From the NCBI GenBank assembly GCA_964419255.1, contig CAYQOU010000061.1:1-24311 (forward strand): 24,311 nt of DNA, given 5' to 3'. Below the pieces are notes generated by a model. That model was not told the DNA's origin. It searched no databases and was given only the letters and a program-made list of their open reading frames with translations. The position numbers were made by a program, and so were the translations under genes. This DNA is from CAZPHU01 sp964419255. Lineage in GTDB: Bacteria > Fibrobacterota > Chitinivibrionia > Chitinivibrionales > CAYFVL01. Below are positions 1 to 8,416 of this stretch, one piece after another; the first letter of the stretch is position 1; each line of letters begins with the position of its first letter.

Positions 1-37
1 ATTCAGACACTTCTGTGTTTACAAGAAGTGTCTGAAT
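1..37. repeat. Perfect 14-bp inverted repeat with 9-nt centre
   Basis: ATTCAGACACTTCT at 1-14 is exactly mirrored by AGAAGTGTCTGAAT at 24-37, separated by 9 nt. It lies about 130 bp upstream of a truncated IS4-type transposase start. It could be two abutted IS ends around a 9-bp target sequence, with 24-37 as the left end of the element that carried the transposase, or a hairpin terminator of a gene left of the window. There is no T-run after it on the plus strand, which argues against a plus-strand terminator. Confidence 0.7.
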
Positions 38-170
38 ATGTTCCGTAAAAGGCTGGGAAAGACATATTTCGATTCACTACCATCCCATAGGATTTTCAAA
101 AAAGTAGACAAGATGGCTGGCCATGTGACATGTTTATTGTCCACAACGACTTTAAACAAGGAGTGTCACG

Positions 171-374
171 ATGAAACCAGCCAAACATAAATTTACAATA
201 TTGAAGCAGGTTATGGAAACTATTCCTCCATATTTGGTGAGCAAGCTGGCCAGAGTCCATGGTGTGGACCGCAAATGCCGAAGTATTTCGGCATGGAGCC
301 ACGTGGCATCCATGGTGTTCGCCCAACTGAGCCATGCCTTACGTAAGAAAAACTCGGGGTCGGACCAAAGTTAA
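171..374 (+). pseudogene. IS4-type transposase, N-terminal (DUF4372) fragment
   Basis: The 67-codon frame starts at ATG 171 with a good ribosome site (AAGGAG at 158-163, 7 nt away). Residues 1-57 look like the DUF4372 domain that begins many IS4-family transposases: a KHKFTILKQVMETIPPY opening, then a basic stretch, and a W..V..MVFAQLSHAL ending in place of the usual W..FL.M.FAQLT. Full proteins of this type are around 400 residues and carry a DDE catalytic core; none of that is present. The frame stays open only into the inverted-repeat element that begins at 354 and stops at 372. I infer a transposase cut off by that insertion or by a deletion; no catalytic remainder is visible on the far side. 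It is non-functional. Confidence 0.75.
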
Positions 375-581
375 CTTCCACTTCTACAACACATTAAGAC
401 CGCCGAGGGGCTGTTTTTTAAGCGCTTAATAATGACCTGTGTCTGTCTCTCTGATCGGATTACATCAGTTAGCCAATAAACATGAAACCTGAAAGGTCGC
501 ATTGCTTAAGCGTTTCAAAACATAGGTGTAATCCGAATTAAGTCTCGGATTTTAACTATGATACGCGTGGTCCGACCCCGA
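354..581. repeat. 228-bp element with GGGGTCGGACC-type terminal inverted repeats
   Basis: TCGGGGTCGGACCA (354-367) and TGGTCCGACCCCGA (568-581) are perfect 14-bp inverted repeats. Inside are a nested 9-bp pair (CGGATTACA 456-464 with TGTAATCCG 527-535), a 6-bp pair (TGAAAC 483-488 with GTTTCA 512-517) and an AAGCGCTT palindrome near 420-427. No coding frame is present. GGGGTC[GA]GACC-like ends are typical of REP-like sequences moved by IS200-type REP transposases (general knowledge). The element ends the transposase fragment, so it probably inserted there. No clear target-site duplication was found. Confidence 0.6.
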
Positions 582-930
582 CCCTCGCCCCGACACTAAC
601 GACCCCGATACTAAACATGCCGGCAGCACCGATATGATCCCAACTCGCGTAGACTGAGCGGGCGGCAACCGCCCCCCACCCGTGCAAAACAGTAAAAAAC
701 AGTAGGGGGAGGAAAATTATTCCCCGAACATGCAAGAGAGATGTGCACAGCCGGCCACTGGATTTAGCTTTCCACACGCGCTCTTTGATAAAGGCAATTG
801 TGACCATAGATAGTTGGAATACCCCCTCCAGGGGCGATCTAATTCTACAGGCGAAATAAAAAAAGTCCCCTCGCGGTTTTTTCAGGCGTATATAAAGTGA
901 ATGATCGACAGGAGCACGAAGAAGGTAATT
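582..930. other. Intergenic region upstream of the anti-sigma gene
   Basis: No credible gene is seen. The first ~35 bases repeat GACCCCGA-like and CCCCGACAC-like units, apparently a degenerate extension of the preceding element's end. A short hairpin (GGGCGG, CAA loop, CCGCCC) lies at 660-674 and a smaller CCCC/GGGG pair near 828-839. No confident promoter hexamers for the gene at 931 could be identified. The open frame on the minus strand here is not supported by any recognisable protein features. Confidence 0.5.
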
Positions 931-2364
931 ATGAAGTGCGATGAGTTCAAAAAAAGCTGTGAGCTGTATGTTTTGGGAGGACTCTCAGATATGGAGAGTG
1001 CCGCCGCCCGCCTGCACCTGCGTCAATGCGCCGGATGTAAGCAGCGTGAACAAGAGTATCGCGGCATCATCTTTGGACTGCGCCCGCCTGGCGAGCCCGA
1101 GGTGCCCCCGCAACGCCTAGAGGCCATCGAGGCCGCTGTTTGTAAAGAAATTGCAGAGATCGCTTCACCGTATCGACATCAAAAACCGCGGTTTGTATTC
1201 AGAGCCGCCGCACTGATGCTGGTCGCCCTGACGGGAGGACTCGTGGCGTTTATGGTGGCCGGATACGGACAAAAATCACCCCTGCACTCACTCGCATCCA
1301 GTCGGCCGCACACACTGCCTTCGCAAACCAATCTCCGCAAACTCTGGTCGATCGACTGCGGAGCGGGGTATCGATCGACCGCGGCACACAAACCAATCAT
1401 ATCGCGGGGGGTGGTATTTACTCTGACCGCAGACAAACAGATGGATCGTTTGGTCGCCGTTGGTGGCGATTCAGGAAATCGCCTGTGGTCAAGCGAACGT
1501 CACTGCTACGGCTACTTATCCTCCGGCGAGGGAAAGGTGTTTGCGGTGTGCAATCATCCGCAAGGCGCGGGAGTGCAGCTTGTCGCATTCGATGAGCGTA
1601 GCGGGCGGGAGTTGTGGGCGTACGAGCCGGTTGCCCGCGAGGCTCAAGGGCTGTTTACGTCACCGGAGATAAAGGGAAAACAAGTATATTGGGCGGCCTT
1701 CGGTGAGCTTGTCGGGCTGTCTGCCGAGCGGGGAACGGTCAACTGGCGACAAGCCATACCGGGTGACGGAGGATACGCACGCCCCTGTTTGGTGGGGGAT
1801 ACCGTTTGTTTAACTACCTCACGCGGTGTGCTGTCGTATGATGCTCGCTCAGGTGAGCCATGCGGTGATTTACGTTATTCTCATCGCATGATGGGACTGC
1901 ATCAGCCGTCGGTGGCGGTTATGGGTGAGCGGCTGTATATTGCTCATCGACGGATAAACAATGCGGGGGTTTTGATGTGTGCCCATATAGCCGTCAATAA
2001 AATACTCTGGCAGCACGATGCGCCGGCGGTCTATCATATGAGTGCATCTGAGGGAACGCTGATAATTCGGTCGCAATCGGTCTATGCGCTGGATGCGATG
2101 ACGGGCAAGACTCGCTGGAAGGTTCAAACGGGCGGCTGTAGCCCGGTAGCAAACAGTGGCGACTGTTTTTATGTGCTCAACGAAGAGGACTCGGGCCGGC
2201 TTTTGCGGCTGGATGTAAAATCCGGTGCGATCCTGGAATCCCATTATCTGGGAGGATCGTGCGCGGGGCTGGTGCTGGAGGGAAGCCAGGGCTTTTTCAG
2301 CGACAATAAGGGCGTCTTACACGCGCTTGATCTCGGCGGGACCGGTGAATGTACTGCCATGTAG
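931..2364 (+). CDS. Membrane anti-sigma factor with periplasmic PQQ-like beta-propeller
   Basis: The 477-residue protein has three parts. Residues 1-50 form a zinc-binding anti-sigma (ZAS/zf-HC2) head with the hallmark Hx3Cx2C motif at H29, C33 and C36, plus Cys at 3 and 10. Residues 92-111 are one hydrophobic membrane segment. The rest is a beta-propeller made of repeats ending in G..LW, such as SGNRLWSSE, SGRELWAYE, RGTVNWRQ and GKTRWKV. By family knowledge the head would hold an ECF sigma factor in the cytoplasm while the propeller senses or binds something in the periplasm. ATG 931 is chosen over the in-frame ATG at 901 because AAGAAGG sits just before 931, 901 lacks a ribosome site, and 931 gives the usual short ZAS start. 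Its likely partner is the sigma factor at 12907, at the far end of the downstream cluster; the pairing is inferred. Confidence 0.85.
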   Translation: MKCDEFKKSCELYVLGGLSDMESAAARLHLRQCAGCKQREQEYRGIIFGLRPPGEPEVPPQRLEAIEAAVCKEIAEIASPYRHQKPRFVFRAAALMLVALTGGLVAFMVAGYGQKSPLHSLASSRPHTLPSQTNLRKLWSIDCGAGYRSTAAHKPIISRGVVFTLTADKQMDRLVAVGGDSGNRLWSSERHCYGYLSSGEGKVFAVCNHPQGAGVQLVAFDERSGRELWAYEPVAREAQGLFTSPEIKGKQVYWAAFGELVGLSAERGTVNWRQAIPGDGGYARPCLVGDTVCLTTSRGVLSYDARSGEPCGDLRYSHRMMGLHQPSVAVMGERLYIAHRRINNAGVLMCAHIAVNKILWQHDAPAVYHMSASEGTLIIRSQSVYALDAMTGKTRWKVQTGGCSPVANSGDCFYVLNEEDSGRLLRLDVKSGAILESHYLGGSCAGLVLEGSQGFFSDNKGVLHALDLGGTGECTAM

Positions 2365-2369
2365 AGTAC

Positions 2370-2401
2370 AACGATTTGTCAGGCCCTAAGGTCGTTTTTT
2401 T
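2370..2401 (+). terminator. Weak intrinsic terminator after the anti-sigma gene
   Basis: AACGA (2370-2374) can pair with TCGTT (2392-2396), with a small CC/GG inner pairing, and a run of seven T follows at 2395-2401. It begins 5 nt after the stop codon. The stem is short and interrupted, so the strength is doubtful. An overlapping TTTGTC/GACAAA pair (2375-2380 with 2403-2408) could form instead. Confidence 0.4.
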
Positions 2402-2546
2402 CGACAAAGCACGTATAGAGTATTATTTGGCTGAGAGTTATTTGTTTTCTGATTCCTTGTTTTTTGATACTGCGGCTTTGCCGGAATCAGATAGATATAG
2501 ATGAATCGACTTTTCTTTCGGTGGAAGAAGGCGCAAACCTCTCACA

Positions 2547-2578
2547 ATTCCCGGGCGCAACCATAGCCGCCCGGGAAT
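2547..2578. repeat. Strong 11-bp perfect hairpin
   Basis: ATTCCCGGGCG (2547-2557) and CGCCCGGGAAT (2568-2578) are perfect inverted repeats around a 10-nt loop. An outer imperfect pairing (GAAGGCGC near 2526 with GCGTCCTTC at 2579-2587) could lengthen it. No T-run follows on either strand, so it is not a classical terminator. It may be an RNA structure or part of a small mobile element. Confidence 0.65.
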
Positions 2579-2897
2579 GCGTCCTTCCTTGGACATATAT
2601 CGGTTTACAGCGCAGGCATACCACAACCTGCCGTCTAAGCGGTGCTTCAGGTCAACAAAACCCTCATACTTCAGAATAAAAAATCATTTAACGGACCATT
2701 CAAACCATTGAAACGCCCCGTTTTCGTCGATTCAGCCACTATGCCCAGACAACACAGTGTGCTGTTTATCCCGGCCACATACCTGCAGGTAGCTTCCCGA
2801 TGAACGTGTTGCGAGCTTTTTTTTCTTGAAAAGAATAAATGGCAGGACAACAGTCCGAAGAAAAGCCTGAGAACGCTTTTCGGGCGCACCGCAGGCC

Positions 2898-2919
2898 TCT
2901 TGTGAGAGGGATTATGCGT
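2898..2919 (+). repeat. 22-bp direct repeat, copy 1, with ribosome site and ATG
   Basis: This copy is identical over 22 bases to 3269-3290. It contains GAGAGGG followed by ATT and an ATG at 2914. The frame from this ATG reads 12 codons (MRPALFISLRYG) and stops at 2950. See copy 2 for the possible meaning. Confidence 0.8.
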
Positions 2920-3190
2920 CCTGCCTTATTTATTTCGTTACGGTACGGGTGAAAATTGAGTGCAAACAGTGTTGCTCACAATCTACAAATATTTAACTAG
3001 CGATTTTTTAAAGAATATTCAATAGGTTTCTAATCCGAGGAAGTGATTTTGTATGCGTCGGCAAAAGGCAGCGATGGGACACCGGATCAGCTTACGTTGT
3101 TGAAATTGCCGCGGACTCCCTTCCCTTCAACAGTTAGCCGGCTATCTCGGTAAAAAGATTCACACGCAAAAAGTTAACGGCTTTATATAA

Positions 3191-3240
3191 AGGAGGTGCA
3201 TATGGAATAAATGGGCGATCTGTATCATTCTGCATGGTGA
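3191..3240 (+). other. Consensus ribosome site with a two-codon minigene
   Basis: AAGGAGGT (3190-3197) precedes ATG 3202, which is followed by GAA and TAA. In the same frame the next codon is another ATG (3211) that gives nine codons (MGDLYHSAW) to TGA at 3238. The ribosome site is the best consensus in the region, yet it drives almost nothing. It may be the start of a dead gene or a regulatory minigene. Confidence 0.4.
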
Positions 3241-3268
3241 ATGTAGCTATCGACTTACCAAAGTGTGA

Positions 3269-3290
3269 TCTTGTGAGAGGGATTATGCGT
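3269..3290 (+). repeat. 22-bp direct repeat, copy 2, just upstream of the large gene
   Basis: This is an exact copy of 2898-2919, 371 bp downstream of it. Its last bases overlap the start of a 15-codon frame that runs into the large gene. The duplication of a ribosome site plus start codon suggests a duplicated leader or translation-initiation region. Confidence 0.8.
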
Positions 3291-3332
3291 ACTGTCAAAT
3301 TACTGAAAGGAAAGAAAAATGATGCGAATTAA
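3285..3332 (+). CDS. Possible 15-residue leader peptide overlapping the large gene
   Basis: ATG 3285 follows GAGAGGG by a few bases and opens a basic 15-residue frame, MRTVKLLKGKKNDAN, that stops at TAA 3330-3332. It overlaps the first 14 bases of the large gene in another frame, an arrangement that could couple translation of the two. The peptide resembles no family I know. It may be fortuitous, since the large gene has its own ribosome site (AAAGGAAAG, 3306-3314). Confidence 0.3.
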   Translation: MRTVKLLKGKKNDAN

Positions 3333-6300
3333 AAACAAAGGCATGTTTCGAAAGGCGCTTGTCGTCGGCTGCCTTGGCGCGATGGCCGCTACGGCCGCGG
3401 ATTGGCCGATGTTTCGATACGAATCCAACAGAAGTGCAATTTCTCCTGAACAACTCGCCGACAATCTTAATCTCCAATGGATACGCAAGCATCCAAAACC
3501 TGAGGCGGCCTGGGACAATCAAAAAGAGGTTTACTGTTATGGCGGTCCGGGTTATCGGGTGGAGCAGAAAGTCTCCTTCGATATCGCCTATCAACCGGTT
3601 GTCATGGGAGACAAGATGTTTTTCGGCTCCCCCAACAACGACCGGGTGACCGCGGTGAAGCTCTCGGACGGCTCCGAGGAGTGGCGCTTTTATGCCGGCG
3701 GTCCGATTCGTTTTGCCCCGGTTGCCATGAATGGAAAAGTTTACTTCGGGTCGGACGACGGGTATCTGTACTGTCTTGACGCCGACAACGGAGAGCAGAT
3801 CTGGAAGTTTCAAGCCGCGGCTTCCGATCGTAAGGTGTTGGGAAATGATCGTTTGATTTCATTATGGCCGCTTCGTGGTGCGCCGGTGATTCCGACACAC
3901 AATGAGGTCGAGAACCCCGCCTACCAACGGTATATCGCGCCGATGATGGGCGACCGTTTCATGGAAATTATGGACGACTATGATGCCGTTGAGGAAGACT
4001 TGTCCAATGGCCGCATGGATATGGGCTCTTCCGACCTTGAAATAGGAAGAGAGCATACCGATAGAGACGATTACCAGATCGTTGGTTTGCGTTTTTCTCC
4101 CCATAACAGCCTGTGGAATATCCCCAAAAATGCAGCGATCTCAAATGCCTTCATTCAGTTTACCGTTGATGAAACAAAAGGCGGCACGGAGCCGATAACC
4201 GTCGAGATCTACGGTGAGCTGGGAAGTGCCTCCGGGTTTTCAAACAGCACAAACAACCTTTCAGACCGCACGAATCTGACCTCCACGGTGGTGGAATGGA
4301 CCATTCCCGCCTGGACCAAAGTCGGCGATGCAGGTGATGCGCAGCGCACACCGGATCTCACCGGACTGCTGGCGGAAATTATGTCTAAGCCCGAGTATAC
4401 CGATGGTGACCCGATAAATATCTTCATCCGTCGTAAAAGCGGAACCGGTACGCGTTGTGCGGAATCGATGTCCGCAGCTCCCCGGATGGTTGTGGAGACG
4501 GAGGATGCGGAGTTTATCGGTGAGCTTCTCGTCAAACCGGAACAATCCTTTACCCCTCTGGCGGAAAATGATGCCGTGGAGGAGCGGGTTGCAAACGGTT
4601 CCATGTATATGAACAGTTCCGACCTGGAGCTGCATCGGGACGGAAGCCGAAAACAGCTCATTGGCATTCGTTTTCCAACCAGCTCGGAGAATTGGCAGCT
4701 TGATAAAAACAACGCTGTTACAAACGCCTTCGTGCAGTTTACGGTTGACGAAACCAAAAACGGATCAGATCCGCTGGTTATCGAGATCGTTGGGGAGAAA
4801 GGGAATGCTTCCGCATTCGGCACCTCCTCCAATAACCTCTCAGGCCGCGAAGCGAATTTAACTTCCACGGTTGTTGAGTGGAATGTGGGCAACTGGACAA
4901 AAGTCGGTGAGCGTGGCGCTGCTCAGCAGACTCCCGATATCTCAGCTATTATAAATGAGATTATCACCAGCGACGGCTTTGTAGACGAGGGTTTTGTGAA
5001 TCTGTTTTTCCGTCACAAAAGCGGTGACGGTGTTCGATGCGCCGAATCTTTCCGTGACAACAAAGGTCGCCCGGCGCTGTTTATCGAATCGGATGGGATG
5101 GTATGCCTTGCCGATACCACGCCGCCCGAGCCGCTTATCATCGAGGACAATCCCGACAGCAATATCATCTATGTCGCCGCCGGTATGTACTCTTTCGAAG
5201 GGGCCGCTGTATACGGGCTAAACGCCGAGACCGGTGAAGTTGTCATGAAAAACGACGGTCGGTACATGTTTTTTACGGCCAACCCGCACGGTGGTAGTGA
5301 AGGGATCAGCGGGATGTCACCGCAGGGATATTTGACAACCACAAAAGATAACGGTATTCTGGTCCCCAACGGTCGTGCGCTGCCGATGCTGTTTGACCGC
5401 GCCACCGGCGACTACAAATACTGGCGTCACGGTGGTATGAGTAAGGGGTTGGGAGGATATCACGTTAGTGCTCAAGGTGATTTCTTCTATGTTCGTGACC
5501 ACTCGTTTAATCTCGAAAATGGTGACAAAGTCGGAGCCGCTCCCGCTCAATTCAATGAATGGGATCTGCAGATAACCGCGGGCGGGAAAGTTTATCGCGT
5601 GGAAGGAACGCGCGATGCTGATTTCGCGGGAGAATATGACCGGGATTTTACCGTTACCGACGGTTCGTGGAGTGCGACGGTCAACGGTATGCCCAAGGGG
5701 CTGGTTGCCGCAAACGGCAAACTGCTGGTCACCACGGTCACCGGTGATATTTACTGTTTCGGTGAGCAGGCGGTGTCTGATCCGCAGGTTATCACCGATC
5801 CGGTTGTTGAATCGGGGAATCTGAACCGCTATGCGGCTCAGGCCGATCGGATTCTGTCGAACGCCGATTATCAGGTCGGAAGCAAGGGAATCTGTGTGGT
5901 TGCCAACTGTCAGGATGCACGTCTGTTGGAAGCGCTTAGTCTGAAGGCCGAAGACATGACAATTGTTGCTTTTCAGGAAAACGGGAGTAAGGTGGCTCAG
6001 ATGCGTCGGTATCTGGATGAACGTGGTATCTATGGGCATAAGGTACAAGTGCTCAGTGAGCAGTTCCACGCCGCGAATCTTCCTCCGTACATGGCAAGCA
6101 TTGTCGTGATGGACGGCATGATCAGACCGGGACGCTATACACGCAAAATGGTTGCCGATTATGCATCACTTCGCTCTCTGAGCGGAAAGGCTTTCGTATC
6201 GGCATACGAAAACCTGAGCGGGGAAGAGCTGGTGGACGACGGCGATAAATATCTGAGAACGATCACCGAAGCCTATCGGGTATTGCGTCCCTATGGTGGA

Positions 6301-8385
6301 AGTGCCCTTATTCGGGCCCGCTATGGTGATGTGAGACTGTTGCTTGGTGACGATGCGAATGCCGAGTTTGCTCACGGTGGAGGGTATCTGAAAATCAGCA
6401 AGGCCGGTGCGCTTGCCGGTTCGAGCGACTGGACGCATGAGTACTATAATGCCGCCCAGACAAACTTCTCAACCGACTCTCTGGTAAAGGCACCGCTGGG
6501 TGTTTTGTGGTTCGGTGGAAGCGCGGACAACACCAACGACAAAATCCTGCCGCGTCACGGTCACGGGCAATCACCTCAAGTCTCCGGTGGTCGATACTTT
6601 ATCATGGGTAAAGACCTTGTTCGGTGTGTCGATCAGTACACCGGGCGTGTGTTGTGGGAAAAGGACCTCCCCAATATCGGTGAATTTTCTGAATACACCG
6701 AACACCAGGCCGGTAACATCGGGTTGGGTGATTACCTGATTGCGATGCCCGACTATGTGTATGTACTGAGCAGCCGCAACAGCTGTGATCTTTCACGGTC
6801 CTGCCTCAAACTCGATCCGGCCACCGGCGAGACTCTTGCCGAGTTTACGCTGCCGGAGGGTATGCGCTGGGGTATGATCAGTGTGCATGGTGATAACCTG
6901 ATCGCCACCGCGCAGGTGATGGCCTTTGATGAGCCGATGTTTGATTGCTGGGTTTACTGGTATAAAGGTTTTTCACCGGTTGGCCCGGGCGGAATGAAGA
7001 CGCTCAACTATGCATACAGCAAGAAAATTTTTGTTCTCGACCGCTTTAGTGGTGAGCAGAAATGGGATGTCGAAGCCGACAACGGTTTCTTCCACCGTGC
7101 TATCGTGGCCGGAAACAACAAGCTTTTTGCGATCGACAAAACCGATGAAGAGGCCCTCGCTATACTTGATCGTATGGGCGAGGAAAACGTCGAGGCTGCG
7201 GCGGCTGTAAAAGCTTACGACATGAATGACGGAACGCTTTTATGGGCGGATTCATCAGACGTGTTTGCCCGGTATCTGGCTTATTCCGAGAAGCATGATA
7301 TCCTGCTTCAAACCTCACGTAAGTCAAGAGACTACTACAAAAACGAACCCAATGCCAATAAAATGATCGCGCATCGGGGTACAACCGGTGAAACAATCTG
7401 GAGTATACAGCCGGAAGACCAGACCAACTATTTCGGTGGTCCGGTTATGCTGGATGATACGCTTGTTTACACCCAGGATGGTAATCTGTTCGGTGCGCTG
7501 AACCTGTTGAATGGTGAATGGCATTCGTACGAGCATCCTGTTACCGGAGATCCGGCAGATTTCTTCTTTGTCAGGCATTATGGATGTACACATGCGAAGG
7601 GTTGTGAAAACCTGATAACGTTTCGTACCGGTAATGCAGGGATGTTTGATCTGGGTAACATGAGCGGCGTTCACACGTTTGGTGGATTCAAATCCGGCTG
7701 CACACCGAACGAAATCCCCGGTGGTGGTATCCTCAATGTTCCCGAATACACCCGTACCTGCGGTTGTTCTTATCAGTTACAGACCTCTCTTGCCATGTAC
7801 CACACTCCCGAAGCGGAGATATGGACAACAAACAGAGGACTGGCCGTTACATGGGACGGTGGTGTTTTAAAGACTGCCGGTATTAACTTTGGTGCTACCG
7901 GTGACCGTAAGGACGATGATGGCATCCTGTGGATGGAATTCCCGTACGGTGAAGTTGAAGCCGGTTTTTCGGGACAACAGGTACCTCTTCAGATTAATGT
8001 TGAAGGAAATGATGTCAAATACTATCGCCATCATAGTGCTGGCTTTGACGGCAGCAACAGCTGGATAGCTTCATCGGGTATCGAAGGTGACGCAAGCATA
8101 TCGGTAGATCTTGCCTATGATGCACCGGCTGCTAACGATCTGTATGATGTTACCTTGTATTTCGCTGAACCTGACGCTAAGGTTGTCGAAGGAGAACGTG
8201 TGTTCACGGTCAGTGTCAATGGTAGCACCGTATCGAATATGGATATCGTGAAGGAAGCGGGAAAAGCCAATAAGGCTGTTACCCGTAAATTCAGCGGTGT
8301 ATCTCTTGGTGAAAAGATGGAAATCAGTCTGAGTGCGACAAGCGGAAAAGCTATTCTTTCCGGTATTTCGATTCAGGCTCAGTGA
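3319..8385 (+). CDS. Giant secreted PQQ-like propeller protein with degenerate methyltransferase-like and malectin-like domains
   Basis: This 1,688-residue protein begins with a signal peptide (basic start, hydrophobic ALVVGCLGAMAATAA, cut near residue 27), then DWPMFRYESNRSA, close to the DWPQFRG start of many propeller proteins. Blades with G..EEWRF/G.QIWKF repeats follow. Two tandem beta-sandwich modules (about 211-394 and 417-592, both DNRLRE/CBM96-like, each with DLE, QFTVDET, NLTSTVVEW and R.AES motifs) interrupt the first propeller. It resumes at VYVAAGMYSFEG-like sequence (about 605). Residues 835-1027 resemble a class I methyltransferase fold but lack the GxGxG motif, so catalysis is doubtful. 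A second propeller (1034-1524) has a Cys-rich stretch (GGFKSGCTPN, YTRTCGCSYQ). The C-terminal 135 residues look malectin-like and sugar-binding. Role unknown; I infer an exported substrate or partner of the ABC genes downstream. 'PQQ-like' names the fold and does not imply bound PQQ. Confidence 0.8.
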   Translation: MMRIKNKGMFRKALVVGCLGAMAATAADWPMFRYESNRSAISPEQLADNLNLQWIRKHPKPEAAWDNQKEVYCYGGPGYRVEQKVSFDIAYQPVVMGDKMFFGSPNNDRVTAVKLSDGSEEWRFYAGGPIRFAPVAMNGKVYFGSDDGYLYCLDADNGEQIWKFQAAASDRKVLGNDRLISLWPLRGAPVIPTHNEVENPAYQRYIAPMMGDRFMEIMDDYDAVEEDLSNGRMDMGSSDLEIGREHTDRDDYQIVGLRFSPHNSLWNIPKNAAISNAFIQFTVDETKGGTEPITVEIYGELGSASGFSNSTNNLSDRTNLTSTVVEWTIPAWTKVGDAGDAQRTPDLTGLLAEIMSKPEYTDGDPINIFIRRKSGTGTRCAESMSAAPRMVVETEDAEFIGELLVKPEQSFTPLAENDAVEERVANGSMYMNSSDLELHRDGSRKQLIGIRFPTSSENWQLDKNNAVTNAFVQFTVDETKNGSDPLVIEIVGEKGNASAFGTSSNNLSGREANLTSTVVEWNVGNWTKVGERGAAQQTPDISAIINEIITSDGFVDEGFVNLFFRHKSGDGVRCAESFRDNKGRPALFIESDGMVCLADTTPPEPLIIEDNPDSNIIYVAAGMYSFEGAAVYGLNAETGEVVMKNDGRYMFFTANPHGGSEGISGMSPQGYLTTTKDNGILVPNGRALPMLFDRATGDYKYWRHGGMSKGLGGYHVSAQGDFFYVRDHSFNLENGDKVGAAPAQFNEWDLQITAGGKVYRVEGTRDADFAGEYDRDFTVTDGSWSATVNGMPKGLVAANGKLLVTTVTGDIYCFGEQAVSDPQVITDPVVESGNLNRYAAQADRILSNADYQVGSKGICVVANCQDARLLEALSLKAEDMTIVAFQENGSKVAQMRRYLDERGIYGHKVQVLSEQFHAANLPPYMASIVVMDGMIRPGRYTRKMVADYASLRSLSGKAFVSAYENLSGEELVDDGDKYLRTITEAYRVLRPYGGSALIRARYGDVRLLLGDDANAEFAHGGGYLKISKAGALAGSSDWTHEYYNAAQTNFSTDSLVKAPLGVLWFGGSADNTNDKILPRHGHGQSPQVSGGRYFIMGKDLVRCVDQYTGRVLWEKDLPNIGEFSEYTEHQAGNIGLGDYLIAMPDYVYVLSSRNSCDLSRSCLKLDPATGETLAEFTLPEGMRWGMISVHGDNLIATAQVMAFDEPMFDCWVYWYKGFSPVGPGGMKTLNYAYSKKIFVLDRFSGEQKWDVEADNGFFHRAIVAGNNKLFAIDKTDEEALAILDRMGEENVEAAAAVKAYDMNDGTLLWADSSDVFARYLAYSEKHDILLQTSRKSRDYYKNEPNANKMIAHRGTTGETIWSIQPEDQTNYFGGPVMLDDTLVYTQDGNLFGALNLLNGEWHSYEHPVTGDPADFFFVRHYGCTHAKGCENLITFRTGNAGMFDLGNMSGVHTFGGFKSGCTPNEIPGGGILNVPEYTRTCGCSYQLQTSLAMYHTPEAEIWTTNRGLAVTWDGGVLKTAGINFGATGDRKDDDGILWMEFPYGEVEAGFSGQQVPLQINVEGNDVKYYRHHSAGFDGSNSWIASSGIEGDASISVDLAYDAPAANDLYDVTLYFAEPDAKVVEGERVFTVSVNGSTVSNMDIVKEAGKANKAVTRKFSGVSLGEKMEISLSATSGKAILSGISIQAQ

Positions 8386-8416
8386 ACGGGACGTAACAAC
8401 GTGTCGATGTTTTTTG

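Larger units (their letters stand above)
2402..3318. other. Gene-free region with hairpins and a duplicated leader
   Basis: About 900 bp have no convincing protein gene on either strand; the short open frames have no recognisable features. It contains a 9-bp inverted repeat (TCTGATTCC 2448-2456, GGAATCAGA 2483-2491), a strong GC hairpin (2547-2578), two copies of a 22-bp sequence (2898 and 3269), and a textbook ribosome site followed by a two-codon frame (3191-3210). The pattern suggests a long untranslated leader or the debris of lost small genes ahead of the large gene at 3319. No promoter could be assigned with confidence. Confidence 0.5.

Noticed and set aside
901..930. Using ATG 901 as the anti-sigma start
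   Set aside because: No ribosome site precedes it, while AAGAAGG precedes ATG 931 and the shorter protein begins like other ZAS proteins.
2431..2440. CTGAGAG-like word reminiscent of a TPP riboswitch
   Set aside because: The rest of the conserved TPP aptamer core is not present nearby, and the downstream gene has no link to thiamine.
4209..4892. A 227-codon antisense open frame inside the giant propeller gene
   Set aside because: Ser/Arg/Pro-rich translation without domain features, fully inside a well-supported gene.
3319..8385. Calling the giant protein a PQQ-dependent dehydrogenase
   Set aside because: The repeats are of the PQQ-like propeller fold, but the quinone- and calcium-binding features of true dehydrogenases are not visible; BamB-like and related propellers share the repeats without the cofactor.
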